Of a DNA stretch of 64,000 bases, positions 1 through 7,196 are shown piece after piece. The notes under the pieces are model-generated. The model saw only the letters and a program-made list of their open reading frames with translations, did no database searches and had not been told where the DNA came from. Numbering within the stretch: position 1 is the stretch's first letter; every line of letters begins with the position of its first letter. This DNA comes from RGIG3528 sp045629005 (GTDB lineage: Bacteria > Bacillota > Clostridia > Lachnospirales > Lachnospiraceae), in the NCBI GenBank assembly GCA_045629005.1, contig JAZQQJ010000087.1, positions 10,612-74,611 on the forward strand, read 5' to 3'. The translations under genes and the position numbers were made by a program.

Positions 1-411
1 ATGCAAAAAATTGCCAAACGTGTCGGCAACGAAGCCTATCATTCTCTTGAGTTCATGCGTTTTGCGTCTGTTGACAATCAAGTATACATCGCTCATTTTG
101 AGCCTAAATCAGACGTAATTATGATGGTTGCGCCTCACTTTTGTGACCGTATGCCCTCAGAGTATTGGATAATCATAGACAAAGTCCGTAACATAGCAGC
201 AGTTCATCCTCAGAATTCCGACTACTACCTCCGTTACTTAACAGAAAAAGAAGCCTCTGAATTAGCAGAGGCTTCCGAATCTCACGATATTTTTATTAAT
301 CTATGGAAAACGTACTTCGAATCAATTGCCATCAAAGAACGCGAAAACTATGTTTGCCAGCGTAGTCACTTCCCGCTTTGGATGCGTAAGCATGTCACAG
401 AGTTCAACTGA
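1..411 (+). CDS. DUF4130 (TIGR03915-type) protein, 5'-partial
   Basis: This is the C-terminal part of a DUF4130/TIGR03915-type protein. The frame is open at the left edge of the window, so Met1 here is probably internal and the real start lies outside. Visible family features are an early 'HSLEFMRF' segment, 'HFEPKSDVIMMVAPHF', 'WIIID', and a C-terminal block with 'LWKTYFESIAIKERENY' followed by a Pro-Leu-Trp-Met end. Members of this family are usually encoded beside a radical SAM protein with a helix-hairpin-helix region (TIGR03916), and the pair is proposed to act in nucleic-acid metabolism or repair. That partner would lie off the window. The biochemical role is not established. Family assignment is from motif recall without a search. 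Confidence 0.75.
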   Translation: MQKIAKRVGNEAYHSLEFMRFASVDNQVYIAHFEPKSDVIMMVAPHFCDRMPSEYWIIIDKVRNIAAVHPQNSDYYLRYLTEKEASELAEASESHDIFINLWKTYFESIAIKERENYVCQRSHFPLWMRKHVTEFN

Positions 412-414
412 AGA

Positions 415-840
415 TTACCAGTTTTCTTCTTCCATGCGCAGTCTTTCCAGAATTGTATTTACACGGTAAATTGCGTCATCAACTTGCCTGCATGCCTCCG
501 ATATTTTCGACTGCATCAGTATATCTGCAAGAAGTCCGTCAAAAAAGAAATCAGCAAACGTATAGAAGCTGCCCACATCCAGATTAGGAATATAATCATC
601 AATATCATCAAGTTCCTTTCTGAATTTGGCAAGTTTTCTTTTGGCATCATTCATACATTGCTTAGCATTGTCAATCTTCGAATGTTTTATCAGGTCTGTA
701 AGGAGTCCTCCTCCAAGAATATCAACAACACCCCAGCCTTTCGCTTTATTAAGCTGGTTTTGAGCATCGTTAAGGCTTCTGAGAGCCGCCTCACCTGCAC
801 AGATTGCTTCACTGATTTCTTTGTTCAAATCAAAAGCCAT
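415..840 (-). CDS. Small internally duplicated protein of unknown function
   Basis: This is a 141-residue, apparently soluble, helix-rich protein with no signal peptide. It contains two related modules. Residues 36-66 have 'GWGVVDILGGGLLTDLIKHS' followed by KIDNA, and residues 95-123 have 'TFADFFFDGLLADILMQSK' followed by ISEA. Both share the pattern D-x(3-4)-GLL-x-D-x(4)-SKI-x(2)-A, so the gene appears to be an ancient tandem duplication. A stretch rich in Lys/Arg/Asp separates the copies. AAGGAACT directly precedes the ATG at 840. The gene converges on the DUF4130 gene with only a few bases between the two stops. I recognise this as a conserved Firmicute protein type but know no function for it. 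Confidence 0.7.
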   Translation of the reverse strand: MAFDLNKEISEAICAGEAALRSLNDAQNQLNKAKGWGVVDILGGGLLTDLIKHSKIDNAKQCMNDAKRKLAKFRKELDDIDDYIPNLDVGSFYTFADFFFDGLLADILMQSKISEACRQVDDAIYRVNTILERLRMEEENW

Positions 841-1066
841 AGTTCCTTTTTTCCCTTTCGCAAATATGGATACCGTATTTGCAGCATCATTGCTACAACA
901 AATCCATTATAATTCTCTTTTCAATAAATTATATTGTTGTATCCGCGAATTCAACGTTGTTTTTTCCAAATAACGTTCATCTTATGACTTCTTATTTCGT
1001 AGATTTCCGGACCATTTGCAGTTCCCAACTCATCAGGAACTCATCCTCATAGCAACCTTGATTTTT

Positions 1067-1615
1067 TTAAAGTTCCTTGCTCATTAAGAATTCGTCCCTG
1101 TATGTTCCGTCATCATACTTCATTGCTTTAATGCGTCTGCCGGTCTCAACAAACCCGCATTTTTCGTACAAAGCCTTTGCCTGCTCATTGCCCTCGACAT
1201 ACTCCAATTCCACCTGTTCGTAGCCGATTTCCTTTGCAAGATCGCACATATAATTTATCATTGCCCTTCCGATGCCAAGCCCCCAGAATTCCATCTTGAG
1301 AGCAATTGCAAGGCTGCATCTGTGAAGAATGCGGCGTTTAAAACCAATTCCGCTGATGCTGCTGTTGCCGGCAACCTTACCATCTACAACCGCAAGCATC
1401 ATAACTGATTTCGGGTCTTCATAGAGCCTTGTAAGGATTTCCTTTTCCTGCTCAAGTGAATATGTAACCTCATCGGGATATCTCAGTAAGAATGGGGTTT
1501 CTGTTGCAGTCAGTTTCAAGTAATCAATCATCTCCTGAGAATACTCCGCCGTAGTTGGCTTAAGTATGCACTCCCGTCCGTCCTTTAATATTACTGTTTT
1601 ATTTTCAAATTTCAT
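1067..1615 (-). CDS. GNAT family N-acetyltransferase
   Basis: This 182-residue protein has a GNAT fold. It should transfer an acetyl group from acetyl-CoA to an amine, but the substrate cannot be read from sequence. The acetyl-CoA pyrophosphate-binding motif A is visible as 'WGLGIGRAMINYMCDLAKE' near residues 110-128. It is followed by the motif B region with 'VEGNEQAKALYEKCGFVETG' around residues 140-160, the usual beta-alpha arrangement with N-x(3)-A-x(2)-LY-x(2)-CGF. The length is normal for a single-domain GNAT. AAGGA lies upstream of the ATG at 1615. The gene is cytoplasmic and separated by about 150 bp from the ABC exporter genes, so it may be a unit of its own. Confidence 0.9.
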   Translation of the reverse strand: MKFENKTVILKDGRECILKPTTAEYSQEMIDYLKLTATETPFLLRYPDEVTYSLEQEKEILTRLYEDPKSVMMLAVVDGKVAGNSSISGIGFKRRILHRCSLAIALKMEFWGLGIGRAMINYMCDLAKEIGYEQVELEYVEGNEQAKALYEKCGFVETGRRIKAMKYDDGTYRDEFLMSKEL

Positions 1616-1766
1616 GTAAGTGTCCTTCCAATGCTATAACATCCTACCCATATTCCCAATTGGAATTGCCTGCTACAGAGTTTTTTCCATGTATCCGCAT
1701 GTAAACGGAAAGAAATCATATTTTTCTGTCCCCCCTGCTCTACCTCCTACTGTACATCATGCCGTA

Positions 1767-3590
1767 CTAGCAATATGCACCCGCCTGGACTTTCCACATT
1801 TGTGCATACTTTCCGTTCTTTGCAAGGAGTTCATCGTGCGTACCACTCTCAACAATACGTCCGTTTTCAAGCATTATTATTCGGTCTGCAAGCCTTGTTG
1901 TCGAAAGGCGGTGCGAAATAAATATAACCGTTTTGTCTTTTGTTGCTTCAATCATCGCATGATTAAGCTGATACTCTGCGATAGGGTCCAGCGCACTCGA
2001 AGGCTCATCCAGAATCATAAGCCCTGCCTGCTGATAGAATACACGGCTTATAGCAAGTTTCTGCGCTTCACCACCTGAAAGGTTAATGCCCTTTTCCATA
2101 ATTTCCGTAGTGAGCTGAGTCTCAAGCACTGTTTCCATTTCCTCAATACGCGGTAAAAGACCGCTCTCACTAAGGGCTTCTTTAACAGCCGACTCGTCAT
2201 AGTCCGATTTGCCATTCATAATTACATTATCGGCAACATTACCCGCAAAAATATGAAAATCCTGGAAAACAACACCAATGGCATTCCTGTATTTTTCAAC
2301 ATCGTACTGACGTATATTGTTACCATCCAGCCTAATCTCTCCCGAATTCGGATCGTACAGACGCATAAGAAGCTTAACAAAGGTTGTCTTTCCCGCGCCG
2401 TTATATCCGACCAAAGCGATCTTCTCTCCGGGATTAATCGTCATTGAAATATCGTTCAGAATAGGCGCAGTATCCTCGCTGTAAGAGAAGTTCAGATGCT
2501 CAACTTCCAGTCTTCTTGACTCTCCTTCCGCGGGCACAAGCTCACCCTCGGCTACTATCTTCTTATCGTATTCAAGGAATTTACGTATCTTGGAAACGTA
2601 CAAGCTTGTCTCCGCAGCATAAGGATACGTCTCGGTAAATACCGAAAGGCTCCTCTTCAAACGTGCAAAGTTGTTAAAGAGTATTGCAACCGCGCTGAAG
2701 GATAATGCATGACGGATACCTGCCAGAAATACGAGGTAGGAAATATAAAGCACGTCACTTACAAATGCATTGCTTATATAATTTCGCAAATATGCAAGCC
2801 TGAAATGCTTATATGCATATTTCTTCTGTGCATCATAAACATCCTTGTTTGCCTTGTCGAAACGTTCCATCATCAGGTCGTTTACTTTCGGATTCAGTCT
2901 CATTTCCTTCGCATAGTCCGGAAGGTAGAACACACGCTTTACATACTCACGTTCACGCTCATGAGGGTTTCTTTCCACCCTGATTTTGAAGCTTACCTTA
3001 TTCACCATCAAAGTAAAAATATAAGTCAGAATGAAAGACAGCACGGCAAACAGAATTGACAGCTTGTCCCTGTGAAAAAAGTAATAAAGCGAAGTAATGA
3101 ATGTAGCGAGTCCCGACAGAAGATTCTTAAGGAACGTAACGCATCGCTCAATCTGATTATCAACCTCAGAAATTGCAAGAACCATCTCATCGTAATACTT
3201 AGGGTTGTCATAGCACTCAAGGTCAAGTTCCTGCGCCTTTTCATAGAGCATGAGCTTAATCTTCTCGCGCACCTTCGGCCTGTTCTTTTCCTGTACATAA
3301 TCGCCGGCCCACACGGTAAATACCATTCCTGCGGTAATTGCAAGAAACAGAATGAGTATTACAAGTGCAACCTTTCTGAAGGGATATCCGAATTCCGCAG
3401 CCTCCAGAACATAACCGATTCCGACAGTGTGCTCAAAATAAATTGAAACCTGGTTGCGGACTGCATCAAGTACCGGGAAAATAACATACGCCGGTGAAGC
3501 AGAAATACAAAGCTTAATTAAGAACCAGTTATTGGAAATGACTGTCTTTACAGACTGAGTTGTTTCATCTTTTTTCTTTTTTCCAAACAT
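1767..3590 (-). CDS. ABC transporter, fused permease/ATPase (second subunit)
   Basis: This 607-residue half-transporter is an ABC exporter. The N-terminal half holds six predicted membrane helices (first hydrophobic stretches near residues 25-45 and 73-95). The C-terminal half is the ATPase. Walker A is 'GYNGAGKTT' near residue 394, the signature is LSGGE near 502, and Walker B is 'LMILDEPSSALDP' near 523, followed by the H-loop 'ISHRLSTT'. All catalytic elements look intact. Its ATG shares one base with the stop of the upstream exporter gene (TAATG), which implies translational coupling and a heterodimer. The substrate is unknown. The attenuator-like leader in front of the upstream gene suggests a drug or peptide exporter, but that is inference. 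Confidence 0.93.
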   Translation of the reverse strand: MFGKKKKDETTQSVKTVISNNWFLIKLCISASPAYVIFPVLDAVRNQVSIYFEHTVGIGYVLEAAEFGYPFRKVALVILILFLAITAGMVFTVWAGDYVQEKNRPKVREKIKLMLYEKAQELDLECYDNPKYYDEMVLAISEVDNQIERCVTFLKNLLSGLATFITSLYYFFHRDKLSILFAVLSFILTYIFTLMVNKVSFKIRVERNPHEREREYVKRVFYLPDYAKEMRLNPKVNDLMMERFDKANKDVYDAQKKYAYKHFRLAYLRNYISNAFVSDVLYISYLVFLAGIRHALSFSAVAILFNNFARLKRSLSVFTETYPYAAETSLYVSKIRKFLEYDKKIVAEGELVPAEGESRRLEVEHLNFSYSEDTAPILNDISMTINPGEKIALVGYNGAGKTTFVKLLMRLYDPNSGEIRLDGNNIRQYDVEKYRNAIGVVFQDFHIFAGNVADNVIMNGKSDYDESAVKEALSESGLLPRIEEMETVLETQLTTEIMEKGINLSGGEAQKLAISRVFYQQAGLMILDEPSSALDPIAEYQLNHAMIEATKDKTVIFISHRLSTTRLADRIIMLENGRIVESGTHDELLAKNGKYAQMWKVQAGAYC

Positions 3591-5413
3591 TACAGAACCA
3601 CCTCCGTTTCATCGGTAATGGCAAGGTAGTTCATAGCCTGCTTCTTGTACATTTCTGCGTAATGTCCGCCGGCCTTTGCAAGCTCGGAATGTGTTCCGCA
3701 CTCAATTAAAGTACCGTTTTCAAGCATAAATACTTCATCGCAGTTTTTAACCGAAGATAAACGATGCGATATGAATATGAGCGTATGCCCATCGGCTTCC
3801 GTCATAATATTTTTAAAGAGATCATACTCTGCTATCGGGTCGAGCGCACTCGAAGGCTCATCAAAAATCTTAACAGGCGCAGGCTGTGCAAATGTTCTTG
3901 AAACGGCCAGTTTCTGACTTTGTCCGCCCGAAAGAATGGCGCCCTTCTCGTCAAATTCTTTTGTCATTATTGTGTCGAGGCCGTTTGCCATATTTTCAAC
4001 GACTTCCCACACACCTGCTTTTTTGAGAGCTTCCTTTGCGACTTCGTCGGGATTTTCAAATTTCCGTCCCATAAGAACATTGTCCCTGACGGACATCCCG
4101 AATATTGCAAAGTCCTGGAATGTAGTTGCAAACAATTCTCTGTAAGCATGAAGATTGTATTCCCTGATGTCTGTCCCGTTCAGCCTTATAACACCGCTTG
4201 TAGGGTCATACAGACGGAGCAGCAGCTTAATGATGGTCGTTTTGCCTGCACCATTATGTCCGACAAGAGCAATCTTCTGCCCTTTCTTAATCGTAAAGGA
4301 AAGGTTTTTGATTGTTTCTTCGTCTTTGTAGGAGAAACAGACATTATCAAATTCAAGTGTTTCAAAGTCACCGGGCATGACCCCGTCTTGATCCTCGGGG
4401 ATTTCTTCCTTGTATTCAATGAATCCGCGCAGGTTATTGACAAAAATACCGTTTTTGATAATGACCATAATGTCATCAAACAGGTCAATGAGTATCCATG
4501 TCATCGAAACCATCATGGATGTCATTACGGTAAGCTGTGCAAGAGAAATCGAGCCCTTTACGGCAAAAAGATATATACCGTACGCCATCATACCCTCAAA
4601 TATAATCGAGAAGGTAAATGTTATGCGCCAGAAGTTCAGATGAGCATTTTGGAAGGCGTACTTTGAAGCAACCTTCACATTATTGTCGGTAGCTGTCCTG
4701 TACTGCCTGTCAAGCAGCGTAAACACCTTAAATAGCCGCAGTTCTTTTGCATAGTCGGGCAGATACATAGCCCTGTTTACATAATTCAGCACCTTGTCAT
4801 TTGGTGCCTGCTCCTGATAACGTGCATATTCAGCCTTATTTTTTAAGTTTCCGAAAAGGAAATTGCCAATCAGAGGGGCAAGAATAAAAAGCACCGAATA
4901 CGGGTCAATATCAAACATAAATTTGAAAACAACTCCCGCTGACACTGCTCCGATAAGCATACCGAAAAAGCTCATAATAATCTGCGAAATTTTTTCAACC
5001 GCCTTATCACATGCCATTGTGTAACGGTTATAAAAGTCCGAATCTTCATAACACTTCAATTCTACATTGGAGGCCTTGCGATAAAGCTGTTTGTATATTC
5101 CGCCGAAAAGCTTTGTCTCTTCCAGAGGAAATACTACTGTTGCAAACCACCTGTAAAGGAAACCTGTCGAAGCAAAAACCACGCAGGAAATAGCTATAAA
5201 TTTGAATATTTCATTTGTATTTGCATTCGTATCAAGTGCGTCAACGATTTTTCTTATAAAAATAGCATCGTAAAACACCCACTCGAAGTATGCTATACAC
5301 TTTGTTAAAAACGAGCACACAACCGTCGGCACCGAATACTTGGCGCCTAATTTGATTGCATACAAGTCGTTGGACAATGTCCGTCCGAACGAAAGTTTTT
5401 CATCCTTTTTCAT
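3590..5413 (-). CDS. ABC transporter, fused permease/ATPase (first subunit)
   Basis: This is the first half-transporter of the pair, 607 residues from the ATG at 5413. I chose that ATG over the in-frame GTG at 5422 because AAGGTGGAG sits just before it and no good site precedes the GTG. It has an N-terminal six-helix membrane domain and a C-terminal ATPase with Walker A 'GHNGAGKTT' (near residue 381), LSGGQ (near 489) and Walker B 'VKIFDEPSSALDP' (near 511). The Ala-Leu-Asp D-loop and the His of 'FISHRLSS' are present. It is coupled by a TAATG overlap to the downstream subunit. The leader at 5479-5539 holds a short peptide ORF and a terminator hairpin, so transcription is probably attenuated. 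Confidence 0.93.
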   Translation of the reverse strand: MKKDEKLSFGRTLSNDLYAIKLGAKYSVPTVVCSFLTKCIAYFEWVFYDAIFIRKIVDALDTNANTNEIFKFIAISCVVFASTGFLYRWFATVVFPLEETKLFGGIYKQLYRKASNVELKCYEDSDFYNRYTMACDKAVEKISQIIMSFFGMLIGAVSAGVVFKFMFDIDPYSVLFILAPLIGNFLFGNLKNKAEYARYQEQAPNDKVLNYVNRAMYLPDYAKELRLFKVFTLLDRQYRTATDNNVKVASKYAFQNAHLNFWRITFTFSIIFEGMMAYGIYLFAVKGSISLAQLTVMTSMMVSMTWILIDLFDDIMVIIKNGIFVNNLRGFIEYKEEIPEDQDGVMPGDFETLEFDNVCFSYKDEETIKNLSFTIKKGQKIALVGHNGAGKTTIIKLLLRLYDPTSGVIRLNGTDIREYNLHAYRELFATTFQDFAIFGMSVRDNVLMGRKFENPDEVAKEALKKAGVWEVVENMANGLDTIMTKEFDEKGAILSGGQSQKLAVSRTFAQPAPVKIFDEPSSALDPIAEYDLFKNIMTEADGHTLIFISHRLSSVKNCDEVFMLENGTLIECGTHSELAKAGGHYAEMYKKQAMNYLAITDETEVVL

Positions 5414-5478
5414 AATCTCCACCTTAAACTTTAATCCCGTTTCTTTTAGTCTTCTTCCTCTGTAAAAGAATAAAGAAA

Positions 5479-5505
5479 GACCACTTACCGGAAAAGTAAG
5501 TGGTC
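5479..5505 (-). terminator. Leader terminator/attenuator of the ABC exporter
   Basis: A perfect 10-bp stem (GACCACTTAC / GTAAGTGGTC) has a 7-nt loop. On the minus strand it is followed by a T-rich run (TTTCTTTATTCTTTT). It lies about 65 bp upstream of the exporter start with no gene ending before it, so it should act as an attenuator and not as an operon end. Confidence 0.7.
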
Positions 5506-5539
5506 AGCATATACACAAGTACATATAGTCTGAAGTCAT
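5504..5539 (-). CDS. Candidate leader peptide upstream of the ABC exporter
   Basis: An 11-codon ORF (MTSDYMYLCIC) starts at the ATG 5537-5539. Its TGA overlaps the first two bases of the terminator stem at 5479-5505. A ribosome paused on or near this ORF would cover the base of the hairpin and could allow read-through into the exporter genes. This is the geometry known for ribosome-mediated attenuation of antibiotic-resistance ABC genes. The ribosome binding site is weak (a GGTAAAAG stretch), so translation is not certain. Confidence 0.4.
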   Translation of the reverse strand: MTSDYMYLCIC

Positions 5540-5573
5540 CTTTTACCGATAGCCGATTTAAATATAACATTAA

Positions 5574-5602
5574 ATCTATTCACGTTATTAGTGCGAATAG
5601 AT
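5574..5602. promoter_or_regulatory. Operator-like palindrome upstream of the ABC exporter leader
   Basis: An inverted repeat with ATCTATTCAC on the left and GTGCGAATAGAT on the right has at least eight perfectly paired outer bases. It lies in the divergent gap between the exporter and the plus-strand membrane protein gene. It could be a repressor site or part of the leader RNA. No regulator gene is adjacent. Confidence 0.3.
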
Positions 5603-5720
5603 CTTGTAATTATGTTTGTATTTTCGACTACATGCTTGAACATTATATTGCTTTCCTTTCAAAATATTGTGTGAATATTACCCCAATGATTTTCCTTTGT
5701 CAATACTTTTTAAAAATCTC

Positions 5721-5749
5721 TTTCAATCATATACAAACAATGGTATACT
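5721..5749 (+). promoter_or_regulatory. Candidate sigma-A promoter of the 5779 gene
   Basis: The -35 is TTTCAA (5721-5726), the spacer is 17 bp, and the -10 is TATACT (5744-5749) preceded by TGG, an extended -10. It lies about 30 bp upstream of the GGGGAGG ribosome binding site. The -35 is weak and the -10 is good. Confidence 0.5.
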
Positions 5750-5778
5750 GTTATCAACAAAAGGGGAGGTTTAATTTT

Positions 5779-6411
5779 ATGTATTTAAAAGTATCAAAAG
5801 GGCTTTCTATGATGTTCTTTAGTAATATTGCCCAAGTTCTTCTTTCTTTGGTGCTCATTATCTGGCTACTGTTGAATCCTAGTGACTACGCTCTTATATC
5901 AATATTTGGCTACTTAATATGTGATATCCTGTATATAGTCGGTATTTGTTTTATTTCTTCAAACATAGGAGATCGAACTCCGTTTTTCCTTGTGCCTATT
6001 ATACTAATCCCGCGGCTTCTGAAAACACTGGGTGTTGCCCCTACTCTTATGGAATTTATAATAGCTATTGTCAGTGTATATATAGTTATATATATTTGCA
6101 GAACAACAATCGCAGAACTTGAAAAGAACGGAAATAATAGTCTCACAGCTTTAGGTACTCTCACCTGGAAGTTGCGCCTTGTCCTTATTATCTTAAAACT
6201 CATCATAGAATTTATTAATTATATTGCTACCAAGTCTCTGCTATCCAATCCCTCGGGCATGCGCATCCTGTATGTTACTCTTTATATCGTCAGTACTATT
6301 CTGCCCCTTGTCTGGGATATCATATATCTGATTTACCTTCGTTCCTCAAGTAAAGCTTTTTATCAGCTGGGCAGTACTACTCCCACAAACAATGAAAATC
6401 AGGAGATTTAA
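5779..6411 (+). CDS. Small multi-pass membrane protein, unknown function
   Basis: The start was set at the ATG 5779, which follows GGGGAGG at about 10 bp. The frame is open further upstream, but that stretch has no ribosome site and covers the promoter. The 210-residue product has about six hydrophobic segments, for example around residues 15-32 ('AQVLLSLVLIIWLLL'), 37-55, 66-80, 90-105 and 165-190. The tail is short, polar and rich in Thr/Asn/Glu. I see no catalytic motif and cannot name a family. It is a stand-alone unit with its own promoter and a strong terminator at 6422-6450. Confidence 0.8.
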   Translation: MYLKVSKGLSMMFFSNIAQVLLSLVLIIWLLLNPSDYALISIFGYLICDILYIVGICFISSNIGDRTPFFLVPIILIPRLLKTLGVAPTLMEFIIAIVSVYIVIYICRTTIAELEKNGNNSLTALGTLTWKLRLVLIILKLIIEFINYIATKSLLSNPSGMRILYVTLYIVSTILPLVWDIIYLIYLRSSSKAFYQLGSTTPTNNENQEI

Positions 6412-6421
6412 CCATTCACTC

Positions 6422-6450
6422 AAAAAGCCCCACATAAAGCGGGGCTTTTT
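6422..6450. terminator. Bidirectional terminator
   Basis: A perfect 10-bp stem (AAAAAGCCCC / GGGGCTTTTT) has a 9-nt loop, with A-runs before and T-runs after the GC core. It serves the plus-strand membrane protein and the converging lipoprotein gene. Confidence 0.9.
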
Positions 6451-6484
6451 ACATTCATTAGTTTTTCACCTGCTACAACACATT

Positions 6485-7192
6485 TTAGTAATAAGACAAA
6501 TCCATGAGGTACAAGGGAGAAAGAGTAATTGTAGTATAGTCGTAATCGTAGAAGCCGAATTCAACCGTGTCCCCGTGAAAATACATAGCGGCCTTTGTGA
6601 TATCCGGCATATCATCCGGTCCACTACAGAAAGTATAATCCTGGAACCATCCTGCTCCGCCGGCCTCGTCAAAAGAGCCATATTGCATTTGATTAGATGA
6701 CATAAGTTCTTCCACACCATTTTCAAAATAAACATATTGATACTGTGCCTGGAAATATCCTTCACCACTGGACTTTGAAAAATTATGTTCAAGAATGAGG
6801 ACAAACGCCTCCGTTCCATCAGTGGTCTCTTTTGTGCTGTAATAATATCCTATCCACCTGTCATTAAGCGACGGAGCCTCTCCTTTCCACACTTTCTTTT
6901 CAGGTGCTGAGGTTGCCGTCGGTGTTGGGGTGCTTGTGGGCGCAGGCGTGAAGTCCACAGCGTACTCGCCGTCTTCTTCCTTTTCAATTTTTTCCGTCTT
7001 TACTGTATCTTCTTCATTTTTCTGATACTCGGCTTCTTCCTTGCTGTCCTGCTTCTTCGAAGTATCCGTTACCGAAGACTCACTATTGCTGTTTTTCCCT
7101 GTACCGGTGCTTGTAACAGGTGCTTCATCACAGGCGGTAAGCATAAGCGCTAAAACTAAAAGCGTTGTAACCCAAAAGCCTTTTTTTCTCAT
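6485..7192 (-). CDS. Lipoprotein with Thr/Pro-rich linker, unknown function
   Basis: The start was set at the ATG 7192 (MRKKGFWV), preceded by AAAGGATA at good spacing. The 235-residue product has a signal peptide and a clear lipobox (LTAC, Cys at about residue 20), so it should be anchored outside the cell membrane. A low-complexity region rich in Ser, Glu, Lys and Asp comes next, then a Thr/Pro linker ('TPAPTSTPTPTATSAP'). The last 110 or so residues form a globular domain rich in Tyr, Trp and Phe, containing 'RWIGYYYST' and an acidic 'YGSFDEAGGAGW' segment. I do not recognise that domain. The gene starts 4 bp after the stop of the HD-like gene, so the two are probably co-transcribed. Confidence 0.85.
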   Translation of the reverse strand: MRKKGFWVTTLLVLALMLTACDEAPVTSTGTGKNSNSESSVTDTSKKQDSKEEAEYQKNEEDTVKTEKIEKEEDGEYAVDFTPAPTSTPTPTATSAPEKKVWKGEAPSLNDRWIGYYYSTKETTDGTEAFVLILEHNFSKSSGEGYFQAQYQYVYFENGVEELMSSNQMQYGSFDEAGGAGWFQDYTFCSGPDDMPDITKAAMYFHGDTVEFGFYDYDYTTITLSPLYLMDLSYY

Positions 7193-7196
7193 AAAA

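Noticed and set aside
484..912. Plus-strand open frame opposite the duplicated small protein
   Set aside because: The minus-strand frame has a ribosome site and conserved modules; the plus-strand one has neither.
1019..1041. Hairpin AGTTCC/GGAACT after the GNAT gene as a terminator
   Set aside because: The stem is short and no T run follows in the direction of transcription.
3920..4666. Plus-strand open frame of about 248 codons opposite the ABC exporter
   Set aside because: It is antisense to the conserved ATPase domain, has no promoter or ribosome site, and resembles no family.
5500..5778. Upstream extension of the 5779 membrane protein gene
   Set aside because: The extension covers the promoter and leader region and has no ribosome site, while ATG 5779 follows GGGGAGG.
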